Positions 16,924-26,024 of a stretch of 64,000 nucleotides of DNA are shown here, piece after piece (the stretch's first letter is position 1; every line of letters begins with the position of its first letter). The stretch lies in the NCBI GenBank assembly GCA_965228955.1, contig OZ245848.1, forward strand, positions 1,674,001 to 1,738,000, written 5' to 3'. Under the pieces are notes generated by a model that worked only from the letters and a program-made list of their open reading frames with translations, had not been told where the DNA came from and searched no databases. A program made the position numbers and the translations under genes. This DNA comes from JANSWY01 sp965228955 (lineage in GTDB: Bacteria; Bacteroidota; Bacteroidia; Cytophagales; Cyclobacteriaceae).

Positions 16924-18615
16924 ATGAGAAAATACTTAAACCTGGCAGTAATTACGATTTTAGTAATGTCTGCATGCACATCCAATCAGAAGTCCGCTGA
17001 TCTAGTTATTTACGGAGGAACCATCTATACAATGGATGATAATTCCCCAAATGCTACTGGTGTAGCGGTTGAGGATGGAAAGATCATTTTTGTAGGATTA
17101 GAGAATGATGCCAAAAACTATATTGGGGATTCAACTAAGGTGATCAATCTGGAAGGAAAAACAATGACTCCAGGTTTGATTGAAAGTCATGCTCATATAA
17201 TGGGAGTAGGGTATAACATTCTCAATGTTGATTTGATGAAGGTTAATAGTTACGAAGAATTGGTTCAGGTTGTAGAACAAGCAGCTCAGGACACACCGGA
17301 AGGAGAGTGGATTCTAGGAAGAGGATGGCATCAGGATAAGTGGGATGATCAATCCGAGTCCAGGTTCAAGGGCTTTCCTACCCATCACCTCTTGAGTGAG
17401 AAAATACCAAATCACCCTGTATTATTGGCGCATGCAAGTGGACATATGTCATTGGCAAATGCTAAAGCAATGGAAATTGCTGGTATTAATAAAGATAGTC
17501 CTCAACCTCAAGGAGGAGAAATTTTCAAAGGGATTGATGGTAACCCAACGGGTATATTTAATGAAACTGCTGATTTGTTAATTGAAAAGGTAGTTCCAAA
17601 AGCTACAATTGAGCGTGAGTCTAAGGCTCTGTCTTTGGCGATACAAGAATGTCTTGAAAATGGAATTACCAGTTTGCAAAATGCAGGATCTGCAGCAGAT
17701 CATATTGATTTATATAAATCTTTTGCTGAAAAGGGTGATATGAAGATAAGACTTTATACCATGCTTTCCGGAAGAGATTCTGCCTTATTGAGCACTTATT
17801 TTAAAAGTGGTCCAGAGGTTGGATTGTATGATGATCATTTAACGGTAAGATCTATTAAGCTGTACGCAGATGGAGCATTAGGATCTAGGGGAGCATGGTT
17901 ATTGGAGGAGTATTCAGATGCGCCTGGCAAGTTTGGGCATAATGTAATGCCGATGGAAGAAATTGAAGCTGTGACATTAGATGGTTACAAAAATGGATTC
18001 CAGGTTTGTGTTCATGCAATTGGTGATAGAGCTAACAGGGAAGTGCTGGATATCTTTGAAAGGACTTTCGAGACAGGTTCCAATACTGATCATAGATTCA
18101 GAATTGAACATGCCCAGCATATTGATTTGGAAGACATTCCTCGTTTTTCAGAATTAGGAGTAATTGCATCAATGCAAGCAATTCATATGTCATCTGACAG
18201 GCCATGGGCTATTGATAGGTTAGGAGAGAAGAGAATAATTGATGGTGCTTATGTTTGGCAAAAACTATTGCAGAGTGGCGCTAAGGTAATTAATGGTACA
18301 GATGCACCTGTAGAACCGATTAGTGCAATCGCTAGTTTCTATTCATCGGTTTCTCGTAAAACATTGGAGGGTACCCCTGAGAATGGATATGAAGCGGATC
18401 AAAAGATGACTAGAGAACAAGCACTGAGATCTTATACCTTGGATGCCGCATATGGTGCTTTTGAGGAGACTTCAAAAGGTTCTATTGAAGTTGGTAAGCT
18501 TGCTGACTTCACTATTTTCTCTCAAGACTTGATGACAGTGCCTGAAGAAGAGATTCTTAATACAAAGATTGAATCTACTATTGTTGGAGGTAAAGTAGAA
18601 TACGTAAGGAATTAA
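16924..18615 (+). CDS. YtcJ-like amidohydrolase, lipoprotein
   Basis: 563 residues with a lipoprotein signal (VMSAC, Cys18). It belongs to the amidohydrolase_3 / YtcJ family of metal-dependent hydrolases. His89 and His91 in ESHAHIMG are the first metal ligands, HAIGDRANRE supplies a further His, and NGTDAPVEP holds the catalytic Asp. The C-terminal strand region closes the composite beta sandwich. It probably hydrolyses an amide or formamide in the periplasm; substrate unknown. Its 3' end overlaps the convergent HTTM gene by 4 bp inside a hairpin. Confidence 0.87.
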   Translation: MRKYLNLAVITILVMSACTSNQKSADLVIYGGTIYTMDDNSPNATGVAVEDGKIIFVGLENDAKNYIGDSTKVINLEGKTMTPGLIESHAHIMGVGYNILNVDLMKVNSYEELVQVVEQAAQDTPEGEWILGRGWHQDKWDDQSESRFKGFPTHHLLSEKIPNHPVLLAHASGHMSLANAKAMEIAGINKDSPQPQGGEIFKGIDGNPTGIFNETADLLIEKVVPKATIERESKALSLAIQECLENGITSLQNAGSAADHIDLYKSFAEKGDMKIRLYTMLSGRDSALLSTYFKSGPEVGLYDDHLTVRSIKLYADGALGSRGAWLLEEYSDAPGKFGHNVMPMEEIEAVTLDGYKNGFQVCVHAIGDRANREVLDIFERTFETGSNTDHRFRIEHAQHIDLEDIPRFSELGVIASMQAIHMSSDRPWAIDRLGEKRIIDGAYVWQKLLQSGAKVINGTDAPVEPISAIASFYSSVSRKTLEGTPENGYEADQKMTREQALRSYTLDAAYGAFEETSKGSIEVGKLADFTIFSQDLMTVPEEEILNTKIESTIVGGKVEYVRN

Positions 18616-18630
18616 TTACTTCTTAATTCC
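18608..18630. other. Inverted repeat across the stops of two convergent genes
   Basis: GGAATTAA / TTAATTCC form an 8-bp stem with a 7-base loop; the stop codons of both the amidohydrolase (18613-18615) and the HTTM gene (18612-18614) are inside the stem. Neither strand has a following T-run, so it is not a canonical terminator. It may stabilise both 3' ends. Confidence 0.5.
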
Positions 18631-19925
18631 AGCGGTGTGCTTACATCATCCTTAAAAACGGAACGAGATACTTTTGCTAAATCCAATTTGGGATCAATCA
18701 AGTGACGTTTGTTTCTTCCGTTTAGCTTGGTCATTATATTACTGGTGACTATGATGTTTGTATGTCCTTCTTTTTTGTATTTGTCTCTCAGATAATGAGC
18801 AAAGGTGATCACCAGATCTGTTTCTGCTGACATTTTTCGGTACTGTCGTCTGGTGAGAATTTCCTTAGGCTTAATTCTAATTGGCTTTTCAGTTTGATCA
18901 CTTGAAACAAAAAAGAGTGAGGTGCTCCCTCTTTTAGTTCTTGTCATTAGTCTCCAGCTAAACCGATGACCCTTTTCTGTCCAGTTTACATTGTTGTCGG
19001 TGATATAGTGTCTGTGAGGTATCATGATATGGAAAATCATTAAAGCAACTAGACCTGATGTAATCCATTTCATTCTTTTAGGACTCAGGTCCATTACTTC
19101 ATTTGTGACAGTAGTTTCAAGTTTGAGCTTTCTCCTTACCCAAGGAAGTGGAAAGAGTAGCATAGTCATGATAGCTGCAAAAATTGATAAGCTTCCTATT
19201 CCTAAAAGAACGAAATTCAATGAATGAAATGTGATTTGCAGTATATGACCAATTACCCGAGTTCTACTATTATATACCAGAAGTGCCGAGATGGTAAGGT
19301 CGAAGATCATACCGCAATAGGTAAAGGTGAAGGCAGCAAATTTATAGACATCAGCAGACATCCATTTAAATGGAATCTTGTATTTAAGGAATATCATCAA
19401 AGGCTCGGCATGAAATAGCCAATCAGGATTTAATTTCGAAATTCCGGAATAGGTATAAATGAGCACAAATAAGAATTGAAATATAAATACCTGCCAGTAG
19501 GGAACCCATTTCGATTTACTTTCCTCTTTAGCGAATGATAAAGCTTTATCAGCACCCGTGAACAATAAAATGAAAGCAAACCATAAAAACAGGTAGAATT
19601 TATTCAGAGTGTAGACAATGTCACACATGAAAACATAAGTGAACCCTATTAGGAAAATAATAAGGCACAGCCTCATTCTATAACCCAAAGTGATTCCAAT
19701 TGCGATAATTGCCAGGAAGATGTATAAAACGTACATCCAATTTCCAGGTAAGGGTTTGATCCATTCAAATCCATAAAAAGGAAAGTGCACAGTAGAAGTA
19801 ACATATGCTTCTGTTACATAGCCTGAAACCAACATTGAGACCAGATCAATAAAAAACCAGGATCCCAGAACGATTCTGATTATGGCTAAATACCTACTAT
19901 TGGTCTTTTTGAATAAAAATTCCAT
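18612..19925 (-). CDS. HTTM-domain membrane protein
   Basis: 437 residues with at least eight hydrophobic segments in the first ~300 residues, beginning FKKTNSRYLAIIRIVLGSWFF, and a C-terminal soluble tail with RFSWRLMTRTKRG. This is the HTTM family (horizontally transferred transmembrane domain), related to vitamin K-dependent gamma-carboxylase. Activity in bacteria is mostly unknown. The conserved C-terminal WR and the long tail are present, so the domain looks complete. It is divergent from murB with a 36-bp gap. Confidence 0.85.
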   Translation of the reverse strand: MEFLFKKTNSRYLAIIRIVLGSWFFIDLVSMLVSGYVTEAYVTSTVHFPFYGFEWIKPLPGNWMYVLYIFLAIIAIGITLGYRMRLCLIIFLIGFTYVFMCDIVYTLNKFYLFLWFAFILLFTGADKALSFAKEESKSKWVPYWQVFIFQFLFVLIYTYSGISKLNPDWLFHAEPLMIFLKYKIPFKWMSADVYKFAAFTFTYCGMIFDLTISALLVYNSRTRVIGHILQITFHSLNFVLLGIGSLSIFAAIMTMLLFPLPWVRRKLKLETTVTNEVMDLSPKRMKWITSGLVALMIFHIMIPHRHYITDNNVNWTEKGHRFSWRLMTRTKRGSTSLFFVSSDQTEKPIRIKPKEILTRRQYRKMSAETDLVITFAHYLRDKYKKEGHTNIIVTSNIMTKLNGRNKRHLIDPKLDLAKVSRSVFKDDVSTPLELRSN

Positions 19926-19961
19926 TTAAATTGCGGGCATATTTTCAGGTAACTAAAATAG

Positions 19962-20993
19962 ATGAATCCTAAGCGAATGCAAATTACTGAACACTCGAAT
20001 CTAAAACAGTTTAATACTTTCGGAATGGATGTTACTTCCAGATATATGGTTGAAGTGAATTCAGAGGAGAATGTTAAAGAGTTAATTGGATCAGATCTAT
20101 TTAAGCAAAATGATCATTTGATATTAGGCGGAGGTTCAAATGTGTTGCTGACTAACGATTTTGATGGAGTTGTTGTTCGAAACGTTATCGAAGGAAGGGA
20201 AGTGGTTGAAGAGACTGATGATTATGTCAAAGTTAAATTTGGATCTGGTGAGAACTGGCATGATTGCGTTTTATGGACTATAGAAAATGATTGGGGAGGA
20301 ATTGAAAACTTAAGCCTGATTCCCGGAACAATTGGTGCAGCACCAATGCAAAATATTGGTGCTTATGGAGTGGAGATTAAGGATGTTTTTGAGGAGTTGT
20401 CTGCAGTTCACTTAGAAACAGGAATGACCAAGGTATTTGTAAAGGATGAATGTGAGTTTGGCTACCGTGAATCTGTGTTCAAAAAGGAATTGAAAGGGAA
20501 ATACTTGATTATATCAGTTACTCTAAAGTTGAGTAAGAACCCAGAAATAAATATTTCATATGGAGCGATATCTGAAACTTTGAATTCATTGAATATATCT
20601 GATCCTACTATTTCTGATGTAAGCAGAGCAGTAATCCAAATCAGACAGTCTAAGCTTCCTGACCCTGCTGAAATAGGTAATGCAGGTAGTTTCTTTAAAA
20701 ACCCAACTATCCCTTCTAAGATGTTTGAGGGTTTGAAAGCGTCCCACCCTAATATTCCCGGATACCCACAGGCTAACAAACAAGTTAAAGTTCCTGCAGG
20801 TTGGTTAATCGAAAATTGTGGATGGAAAGGTAAGACTATTGGGGAAATAGGTGTGCATAAGAATCAGGCGCTTGTGCTTGTGAATTATGGTAATGGCAGG
20901 GGTAAGGATATTGAAAACCTGTCGAAAGAGATAAGAGCTTCTGTAAGAGAGAAATTCGGAATAGAATTATCTCCTGAGGTGAATATTATATAA
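19962..20993 (+). CDS. murB: UDP-N-acetylenolpyruvoylglucosamine reductase
   Basis: 343 residues. MurB reduces enolpyruvyl-UDP-GlcNAc with NADPH and FAD in peptidoglycan synthesis, in the cytoplasm. The N-terminus SLKQFNTF-like motif (NLKQFNTFG), the FAD-binding GGGSNVLLTNDF, IPGTIGAAPMQNIGAYG and GNAGSFFKNP with the catalytic Ser identify a type I MurB. An internal ATG at 19977 fits the family N-terminus equally well and may be the true start. The last 8 bp overlap the convergent dCMP deaminase gene. Confidence 0.95.
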   Translation: MNPKRMQITEHSNLKQFNTFGMDVTSRYMVEVNSEENVKELIGSDLFKQNDHLILGGGSNVLLTNDFDGVVVRNVIEGREVVEETDDYVKVKFGSGENWHDCVLWTIENDWGGIENLSLIPGTIGAAPMQNIGAYGVEIKDVFEELSAVHLETGMTKVFVKDECEFGYRESVFKKELKGKYLIISVTLKLSKNPEINISYGAISETLNSLNISDPTISDVSRAVIQIRQSKLPDPAEIGNAGSFFKNPTIPSKMFEGLKASHPNIPGYPQANKQVKVPAGWLIENCGWKGKTIGEIGVHKNQALVLVNYGNGRGKDIENLSKEIRASVREKFGIELSPEVNII

Positions 20994-21474
20994 GGTCCGT
21001 CGCGTGAGGAAAGCTTCCTGCATATTTCTCAACTCCAACTCCGAATTTTTTCAGGAAATCTGCTCCTTCGTCAGTGCCAATTCCCTTGTATTCAGCGTAG
21101 CTGTTTAAATAAATAACTTTCTTAATTCCTGAAGTGTAGATTATTCGTGCACAAGCCAGGCAAGGGGAGAGTGTAACATAAAGAGTAGAGTCTTCAACTG
21201 AGGTTTTGTTTTTCACAGCATAAAGAATGGCGTTCTGTTCTGCGTGTATTGCGAGTGAACAACCGCCTTTTGAGTCTCGTGGGCATCCATGCTCAGGCCA
21301 TTCCTCATCACAGTTGTGAGTTCCTGCAGGAGGTCCATTGTAACCAATACTAATGATTCTTGTATCTTTTGCTAAGACTGCACCAACCTGTCGTTTAATA
21401 CAATGGGATCGTTTGGCCAGGTTTACAGCCAACTCCATATAGATGTCATCAAATTGAGGTGCTCTCACTACCAA
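20986..21474 (-). CDS. dCMP deaminase / cytidine-deaminase-type zinc enzyme
   Basis: 162 residues. The zinc site is complete: HAE at residues 77-79 (His77 ligand, Glu79 proton shuttle) and PCLAC with Cys105 and Cys108. CIKRQVGAVLAKD and GYNGPPAGTHNCDE match the ComEB/dCMP deaminase group, which converts dCMP to dUMP for thymidylate synthesis. It overlaps the antiporter gene upstream by 7 bp (same strand), suggesting one transcript. Confidence 0.92.
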   Translation of the reverse strand: MVVRAPQFDDIYMELAVNLAKRSHCIKRQVGAVLAKDTRIISIGYNGPPAGTHNCDEEWPEHGCPRDSKGGCSLAIHAEQNAILYAVKNKTSVEDSTLYVTLSPCLACARIIYTSGIKKVIYLNSYAEYKGIGTDEGADFLKKFGVGVEKYAGSFPHATDLI

Positions 21475-22463
21475 AGTGCGGTTATGTATCCTTCTCTCAT
21501 TAACAGATAGGTCATGTAAGCCACGAAACCTATTAAGTATAATGCTCCTTCTGATCTATCCAGCTTGTACTTGTTGAAAGTAAACATGAATATGAAAAGC
21601 ATGAAGGTACCAATCATGACGATGTATAAATCGATGTTCATAATCGGTGAATACTCTAATGGCCCGTGAATTACAGCAGTTGAGCCCAGAACAAGAAGTA
21701 TATTAAATATGTTTGACCCAACAATGTTACCAACAGCTAAATCAGATTTCTTGTGAAATGCAGCTACTGCTGTTGTGGCGAGTTCTGGTAAAGATGTACC
21801 AGCGGCCAGAATTGTAAGTCCAATTAATTTTTTATCAACACCGTAATCCTCTGCGATGCTTACAGCATTTTCAACAATCAGATTTCCTCCAAAAGCCAAG
21901 CCAGCCATACCACCTGCAATCATTAAGGTGGTTTTCAATGTCCCATAAATCTGGATGTCTTCCAATTCCTCAATTTCTCCACCTCTTCTCATATTCATGA
22001 ATATGTAAAGAAGGAATAAGCAGAACATTCCAAGTAATATCAACCCATCCCAGAAAGTAGCTGCATTAGTTTCAGAGCCCTGGAATGTTGAGTCGTTTAA
22101 AAGAACGAAAAAGATGAATGTTGCTATAAGAGAGTATGGAACCTCTTTCCAAAGTGAGTTTTTCTGAACGGTAATTGGATATATCACACCCGCAACACCT
22201 AGTATCAGGAATAGGTTAAAGATATTGGAACCAATGATGTTACCAAATACAATATCATGGTTTGAAGCCGCAGAACCTGAGATTAGATTTACCACTAACT
22301 CAGGAGCCGAGGTTCCCATAGCAACAATTGTAAGTCCAATGGCGATATCCGAAACATTGAATCTTTTGGCAAGGGAAGAAGCTCCATTTACCAAAAAATC
22401 TGCCCCTTTTATCAGTAGCACAAACCCCACAATTAGGAGGGTGATGTATAATAGAATTTGCAT
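21468..22463 (-). CDS. Calcium/sodium antiporter, YrbG/CaCA family
   Basis: 331 residues with about ten membrane helices in two inverted halves. Each half carries the alpha-repeat signature: GTSAPELVVN with GNIIGSNIFN in the first, AGTSLPELATT with GNIVGSNIFN in the second. These acidic residues bind the cation in the CaCA superfamily. It probably exports Ca2+ in exchange for Na+ across the inner membrane. It precedes the dCMP deaminase gene with a 7-bp overlap. Confidence 0.93.
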   Translation of the reverse strand: MQILLYITLLIVGFVLLIKGADFLVNGASSLAKRFNVSDIAIGLTIVAMGTSAPELVVNLISGSAASNHDIVFGNIIGSNIFNLFLILGVAGVIYPITVQKNSLWKEVPYSLIATFIFFVLLNDSTFQGSETNAATFWDGLILLGMFCLFLLYIFMNMRRGGEIEELEDIQIYGTLKTTLMIAGGMAGLAFGGNLIVENAVSIAEDYGVDKKLIGLTILAAGTSLPELATTAVAAFHKKSDLAVGNIVGSNIFNILLVLGSTAVIHGPLEYSPIMNIDLYIVMIGTFMLFIFMFTFNKYKLDRSEGALYLIGFVAYMTYLLMREGYITALW

Positions 22464-22642
22464 TAAAATCCTACACTTTTAAATTTTCACTGAGGAAATA
22501 TAAATATTTTTAGATTATAAAAACCAAACTTCCATTATTAAAATAACTCATTCTGGCTTCAGCCCCAAATTTATACAATTCTGCTATTTAACTAATAATT
22601 GAGATAAAACAATTTATTTTCCTATAAATCAGCACTTAACAA

Positions 22643-24370
22643 TTATAAATTTAGCTCTTTTTTGATTGTATCTACCTTGGCTTTCAGGGTGTTAAGCTGG
22701 TTGTCATACTCTGATGCAGAATTAAGCCCCGTTTTAACACTGAAATAAAATTTGATTTTAGGTTCTGTTCCAGAAGGACGCGCAGAAATTTTTGTTCCGT
22801 CTTCTGTTAGATACTGAAGTACATTTGATTTCGGAAAATCAATTGTCTCTTCATTTCCACTCTTCAAATTCTTCATCAAGCCAGATTGATAATCAATTAC
22901 TGACTCCACTGCAGAACCTGCTAGTTGCGTAGGAGGGGTGGCTCGCATATTTGCCATCATAGCTTGAATTTCCTCTGCACCAGTCTTTCCTTTTTTTGTA
23001 ATTGAAACCAAATATTCCTGGTACATACCATATTGTTGATAGATTTCCATCAAGACTTCATACAAGGATTTTCCTTGATTCTTGAAGTATGCGGTCATTT
23101 CAGCAATAAATGCGCAAGAAGCAATGGCATCTTTATCTCTTACAAAATCAGAAATTAAGTATCCATAACTTTCTTCACCACCGCCAATGAATTCTTCCTT
23201 ACCCTCAAGCTCCTTGATCACAGCAGCGATATATTTGAATCCAGTAAGTGTATCATAACTCTTGATTTCAAAGCTGTCGGCAATATCTTTAATTAGTTCT
23301 GTTGTCACAATTGTCTTAACTACATACTGATTGCCAGTGATCTTACCATTTTCCTTCCATTTTGTCAATAAGTAGTAAATAAGTAAGGATCCGGTTTGAT
23401 TTCCATTTAGTAATTGGAATTCACCTTTGTCATTTTTAGCAGCAATCCCAACTCTATCAGAATCCGGGTCTGTAGCCATGACCAGATCAGCATCTATATC
23501 GGCAGCTTGTTTGAGTGCAATGCTTAATGCTTCACTCTCCTCTGGGTTTGGATAAACTACTGTTGGGAAATTTCCATCTGGAGTAGCCTGTTCTTCTACG
23601 ACATGTACATTTTCAAAACCCATTTGCTCCAGAATTTTTGGAACTAAAGTGATTCCAGTGCCATGAATTGATGAAAAGACTATTTTTAAATCTTTTTGAC
23701 TCTCAACAGCTTCAGGAGCCAGAGTAATTCCTAATATTCTGTCCAGATAGGTTTTGTCAATATCTTCTCCAATACTCTCAATTAAGGAATCGTTTTTTGC
23801 GAAATTGATATCATCGATTCCTTTAATGTTCTGAACCTCTGTAATTACATTCTTATCATGAGGAGGAACTAGCTGTGCGCCATCATTCCAATATGCTTTA
23901 TAACCATTGTACTCTTTTGGATTGTGAGAGGCAGTAAGAACTACACCGCTTTGGCAACCTAATTCCCTAATAGCAAATGATAGTTCAGGAGTTGGTCTTA
24001 GTTCATCAAATAGGAAGACTTTTATGCCGTTTGCTGAAAACACGTTGGCTGTAGTTTCAGCGAAAAACCTGCTATTATTTCTACTATCATGAGCAATAGC
24101 AACTTTGATATCTTGATTTGGAAAAGCCTTTATCAAGTAATTAGCCAATCCTTGTGTAGCCATTCCGACAGTGTACTTATTCATGCGATTTGACCCCACA
24201 CCCATGATGCCTCTTAAACCGCCAGTTCCAAATTCAAGATCCTTATAAAAACACTCTACTAATTCCGAGTCGTCATTATTATTAAGCATTTGCTCAATAG
24301 TTTGTCTTGTATCGTCATCTATAGAGCTTGATAGCCATGATTTTGCTTTATTAATAATTTCTACACTCAT
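22643..24370 (-). CDS. Phosphoglucomutase/phosphomannomutase (alpha-D-phosphohexomutase)
   Basis: 575 residues, the length of the PGM2/YbbT-type mutases. The four domains show the phosphoserine loop TASHNPKE (Ser148), the metal loop DPDSDR (Asp301, 303, 305), the sugar loop GGGEESYGY and the phosphate loop RPSGTEPKIKFY. It interconverts hexose 1- and 6-phosphates for glycan and nucleotide-sugar synthesis. It is a single gene between two AT-rich gaps of 179 and 140 bp with nothing else evident. Confidence 0.93.
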   Translation of the reverse strand: MSVEIINKAKSWLSSSIDDDTRQTIEQMLNNNDDSELVECFYKDLEFGTGGLRGIMGVGSNRMNKYTVGMATQGLANYLIKAFPNQDIKVAIAHDSRNNSRFFAETTANVFSANGIKVFLFDELRPTPELSFAIRELGCQSGVVLTASHNPKEYNGYKAYWNDGAQLVPPHDKNVITEVQNIKGIDDINFAKNDSLIESIGEDIDKTYLDRILGITLAPEAVESQKDLKIVFSSIHGTGITLVPKILEQMGFENVHVVEEQATPDGNFPTVVYPNPEESEALSIALKQAADIDADLVMATDPDSDRVGIAAKNDKGEFQLLNGNQTGSLLIYYLLTKWKENGKITGNQYVVKTIVTTELIKDIADSFEIKSYDTLTGFKYIAAVIKELEGKEEFIGGGEESYGYLISDFVRDKDAIASCAFIAEMTAYFKNQGKSLYEVLMEIYQQYGMYQEYLVSITKKGKTGAEEIQAMMANMRATPPTQLAGSAVESVIDYQSGLMKNLKSGNEETIDFPKSNVLQYLTEDGTKISARPSGTEPKIKFYFSVKTGLNSASEYDNQLNTLKAKVDTIKKELNL

Positions 24371-24510
24371 ATCACTTAATTATTTTCAATATTTTTAATT
24401 AAAATCTTCTATTTTAAAATTTTATTATCTGTGCGTAATTATCTTATTTTGTAATCGTTATAAGATAATAGTTGTTTACCGAAACAAATGCTTGATTAAG
24501 CTTAAATATA

Positions 24511-24921
24511 ATGGACATCAGAAAACTCAACCAAGATTTTGAGAAAATCGCTGAGAAAAAAACCAAACTTAGCGCATTAACGGGTGCGTCAAAGGACTTT
24601 GCAATTGTAGAAAATGAGCTCAATGAACTCTTAGACTCTTTTATTGAGAATTATGGTACTTTTTTAGAAGAAATCATTTATGAGGTGCACGATGAATTTT
24701 GCCCGGATAATGACGTACTTTCTCCGATCGCATATATCGCGAAGAAATATGTAAAAAGAGCCTCCAATAAATTTGAAGTTGAGCCTTCTGAGGGTGTTCG
24801 GGTTGATGTGGATGACTTTCCTGAGGGGAACAACAAATTAGTAATGGTTCCCTCTCCATGTCGATTGATCATTCAAAATGAAGAGGGTTTTAAAGAAACT
24901 GTATGGCAAGCTGGGAATTAA
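24511..24921 (+). CDS. Small acidic conserved protein of unknown function
   Basis: 136 residues with no signal peptide. The first half is helical and acidic (possible coiled coil, residues 1-60); the second contains SPIAYIAKKYVKRA and a basic beta end. I do not recognise the family. It is convergent with trpS with a 4-bp overlap, and both stops lie in the loop of a terminator hairpin (24908-24932). Confidence 0.65.
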   Translation: MDIRKLNQDFEKIAEKKTKLSALTGASKDFAIVENELNELLDSFIENYGTFLEEIIYEVHDEFCPDNDVLSPIAYIAKKYVKRASNKFEVEPSEGVRVDVDDFPEGNNKLVMVPSPCRLIIQNEEGFKETVWQAGN

Positions 24922-24940
24922 TATCCCAGCTTTTCTTTTG
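24908..24940 (+). terminator. Terminator hairpin with both stop codons in its loop
   Basis: AAGCTGGGA / TCCCAGCTT pair over 9 bp around the loop ATTAATA (24917-24923), followed on the plus strand by TTCTTTTG. The loop contains the TAA stop of the plus gene (24919-24921) and the stop of trpS (24918-24920 on the minus strand). On the minus strand there is no T-run, so efficient termination is expected only for the plus gene. Confidence 0.75.
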
Positions 24941-25886
24941 TTCTGTCCAAAACAGTATTAGCAATAACTCTTGCTTTCTCTTCTCCTTTTGATAATTGAT
25001 TTTCTAATTCTCCTAAATCATTCATCAAAGAGTCAAACGTTTGTCTTTCATTCTGGTACTTGTCAAGAATTAATTCCAAAAGTTCCTTCTTAGCATGCCC
25101 ATACCCGAAGTTTCCTCCCAAATACTTTTGTCTTAATGTTTCTGTCTGATCGTTGGTTCCTAATAGCTGATAGATCGCAAAAACATTACAAGTGTCAGGG
25201 TTTTTAGGTTCTTCCAAAGGTGTACTGTCGGTAACAATTGCCATAACCTGCTTTTTGAGTTGTTTTTCAGGTTGAAATATGTCAATTATGTTTCCATACG
25301 ACTTACTCATTTTTTGTCCATCAGTACCAGGAATAGTCATAAGGTTCTCATCAATTCTTTCCTCGGGAATAACAAAGGTATCTCCATATTCATGATTGAA
25401 AGCTTTGGCGATTACTCTTGTCATTTCAAGGTGTTGCTTTTGATCTTTACCCACGGGTACAATCTCTGCATCATACATTAGAATATCAGCAGCCATTAAA
25501 ACTGGATAAGTAAATAACCCACCATTTACATCAGCTAATCGGTCTGCTTTATCTTTAAAAGAGTGGGCATTTGCCAACATTGGATAAGGAGCAAAGCAGT
25601 TTAGGTACCATGTCAATTCGCAAACCTCTGGAATTTTGGATTGTCTGTAAAAAATTCCTTCATCTGTATCAAAACCACAAGCCAGCCATGCTGCAGCAAC
25701 CGCATTGGTGTTTTCTCTTCTAAGTTCAGCGTCCTTAATAGAGGTTAATGAATGCAAATCTGCAATGAAGAACAAAGAATCATTCTTCTCGTCTTTTGAT
25801 AATTCAATAGCTGGTAATATCGCTCCCATTAGATTGCCTAAATGTGGGCGTCCAGAACTTTGAATACCAGTTAAAATCCTAGCCAT
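24918..25886 (-). CDS. trpS: Tryptophanyl-tRNA synthetase
   Basis: 322 residues, usual length for bacterial TrpRS. It charges tRNA-Trp with tryptophan. Class I signatures are GRPHLGN (residues 12-18, equivalent of HIGH) and KMSKS (192-196), with the Trp-binding region around GKDQKQHLEMTR. It is cytoplasmic. Convergent with the small acidic gene by a 4-bp overlap. Confidence 0.96.
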   Translation of the reverse strand: MARILTGIQSSGRPHLGNLMGAILPAIELSKDEKNDSLFFIADLHSLTSIKDAELRRENTNAVAAAWLACGFDTDEGIFYRQSKIPEVCELTWYLNCFAPYPMLANAHSFKDKADRLADVNGGLFTYPVLMAADILMYDAEIVPVGKDQKQHLEMTRVIAKAFNHEYGDTFVIPEERIDENLMTIPGTDGQKMSKSYGNIIDIFQPEKQLKKQVMAIVTDSTPLEEPKNPDTCNVFAIYQLLGTNDQTETLRQKYLGGNFGYGHAKKELLELILDKYQNERQTFDSLMNDLGELENQLSKGEEKARVIANTVLDRTKEKLGY

Positions 25887-25993
25887 TGTTTATGATTTTG
25901 ATAATTAATAAAATTGAAGCGCAAAATAAGAAGAATTATTTTCGTTTCTGTATCGAATGGGGGGTAGATTACTTAATGCTCACACGGAAATGT

Positions 25994-26001
25994 TAAATTT
26001 G
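25994..26001 (+). promoter_or_regulatory. Putative -7 element for the DUF1573 gene
   Basis: TAAATTTG matches TAnnTTTG exactly and lies 23 bp before the ATG at 26025. No convincing -33 TTTG is visible. It is a weak call supported only by position. Confidence 0.3.
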
Positions 26002-26024
26002 TGTTGTAATTGAAAATTGTAATA

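Noticed and set aside
22464..22642. AT-rich gap upstream of the antiporter
   Set aside because: No frame, hairpin or repeat of note could be supported.
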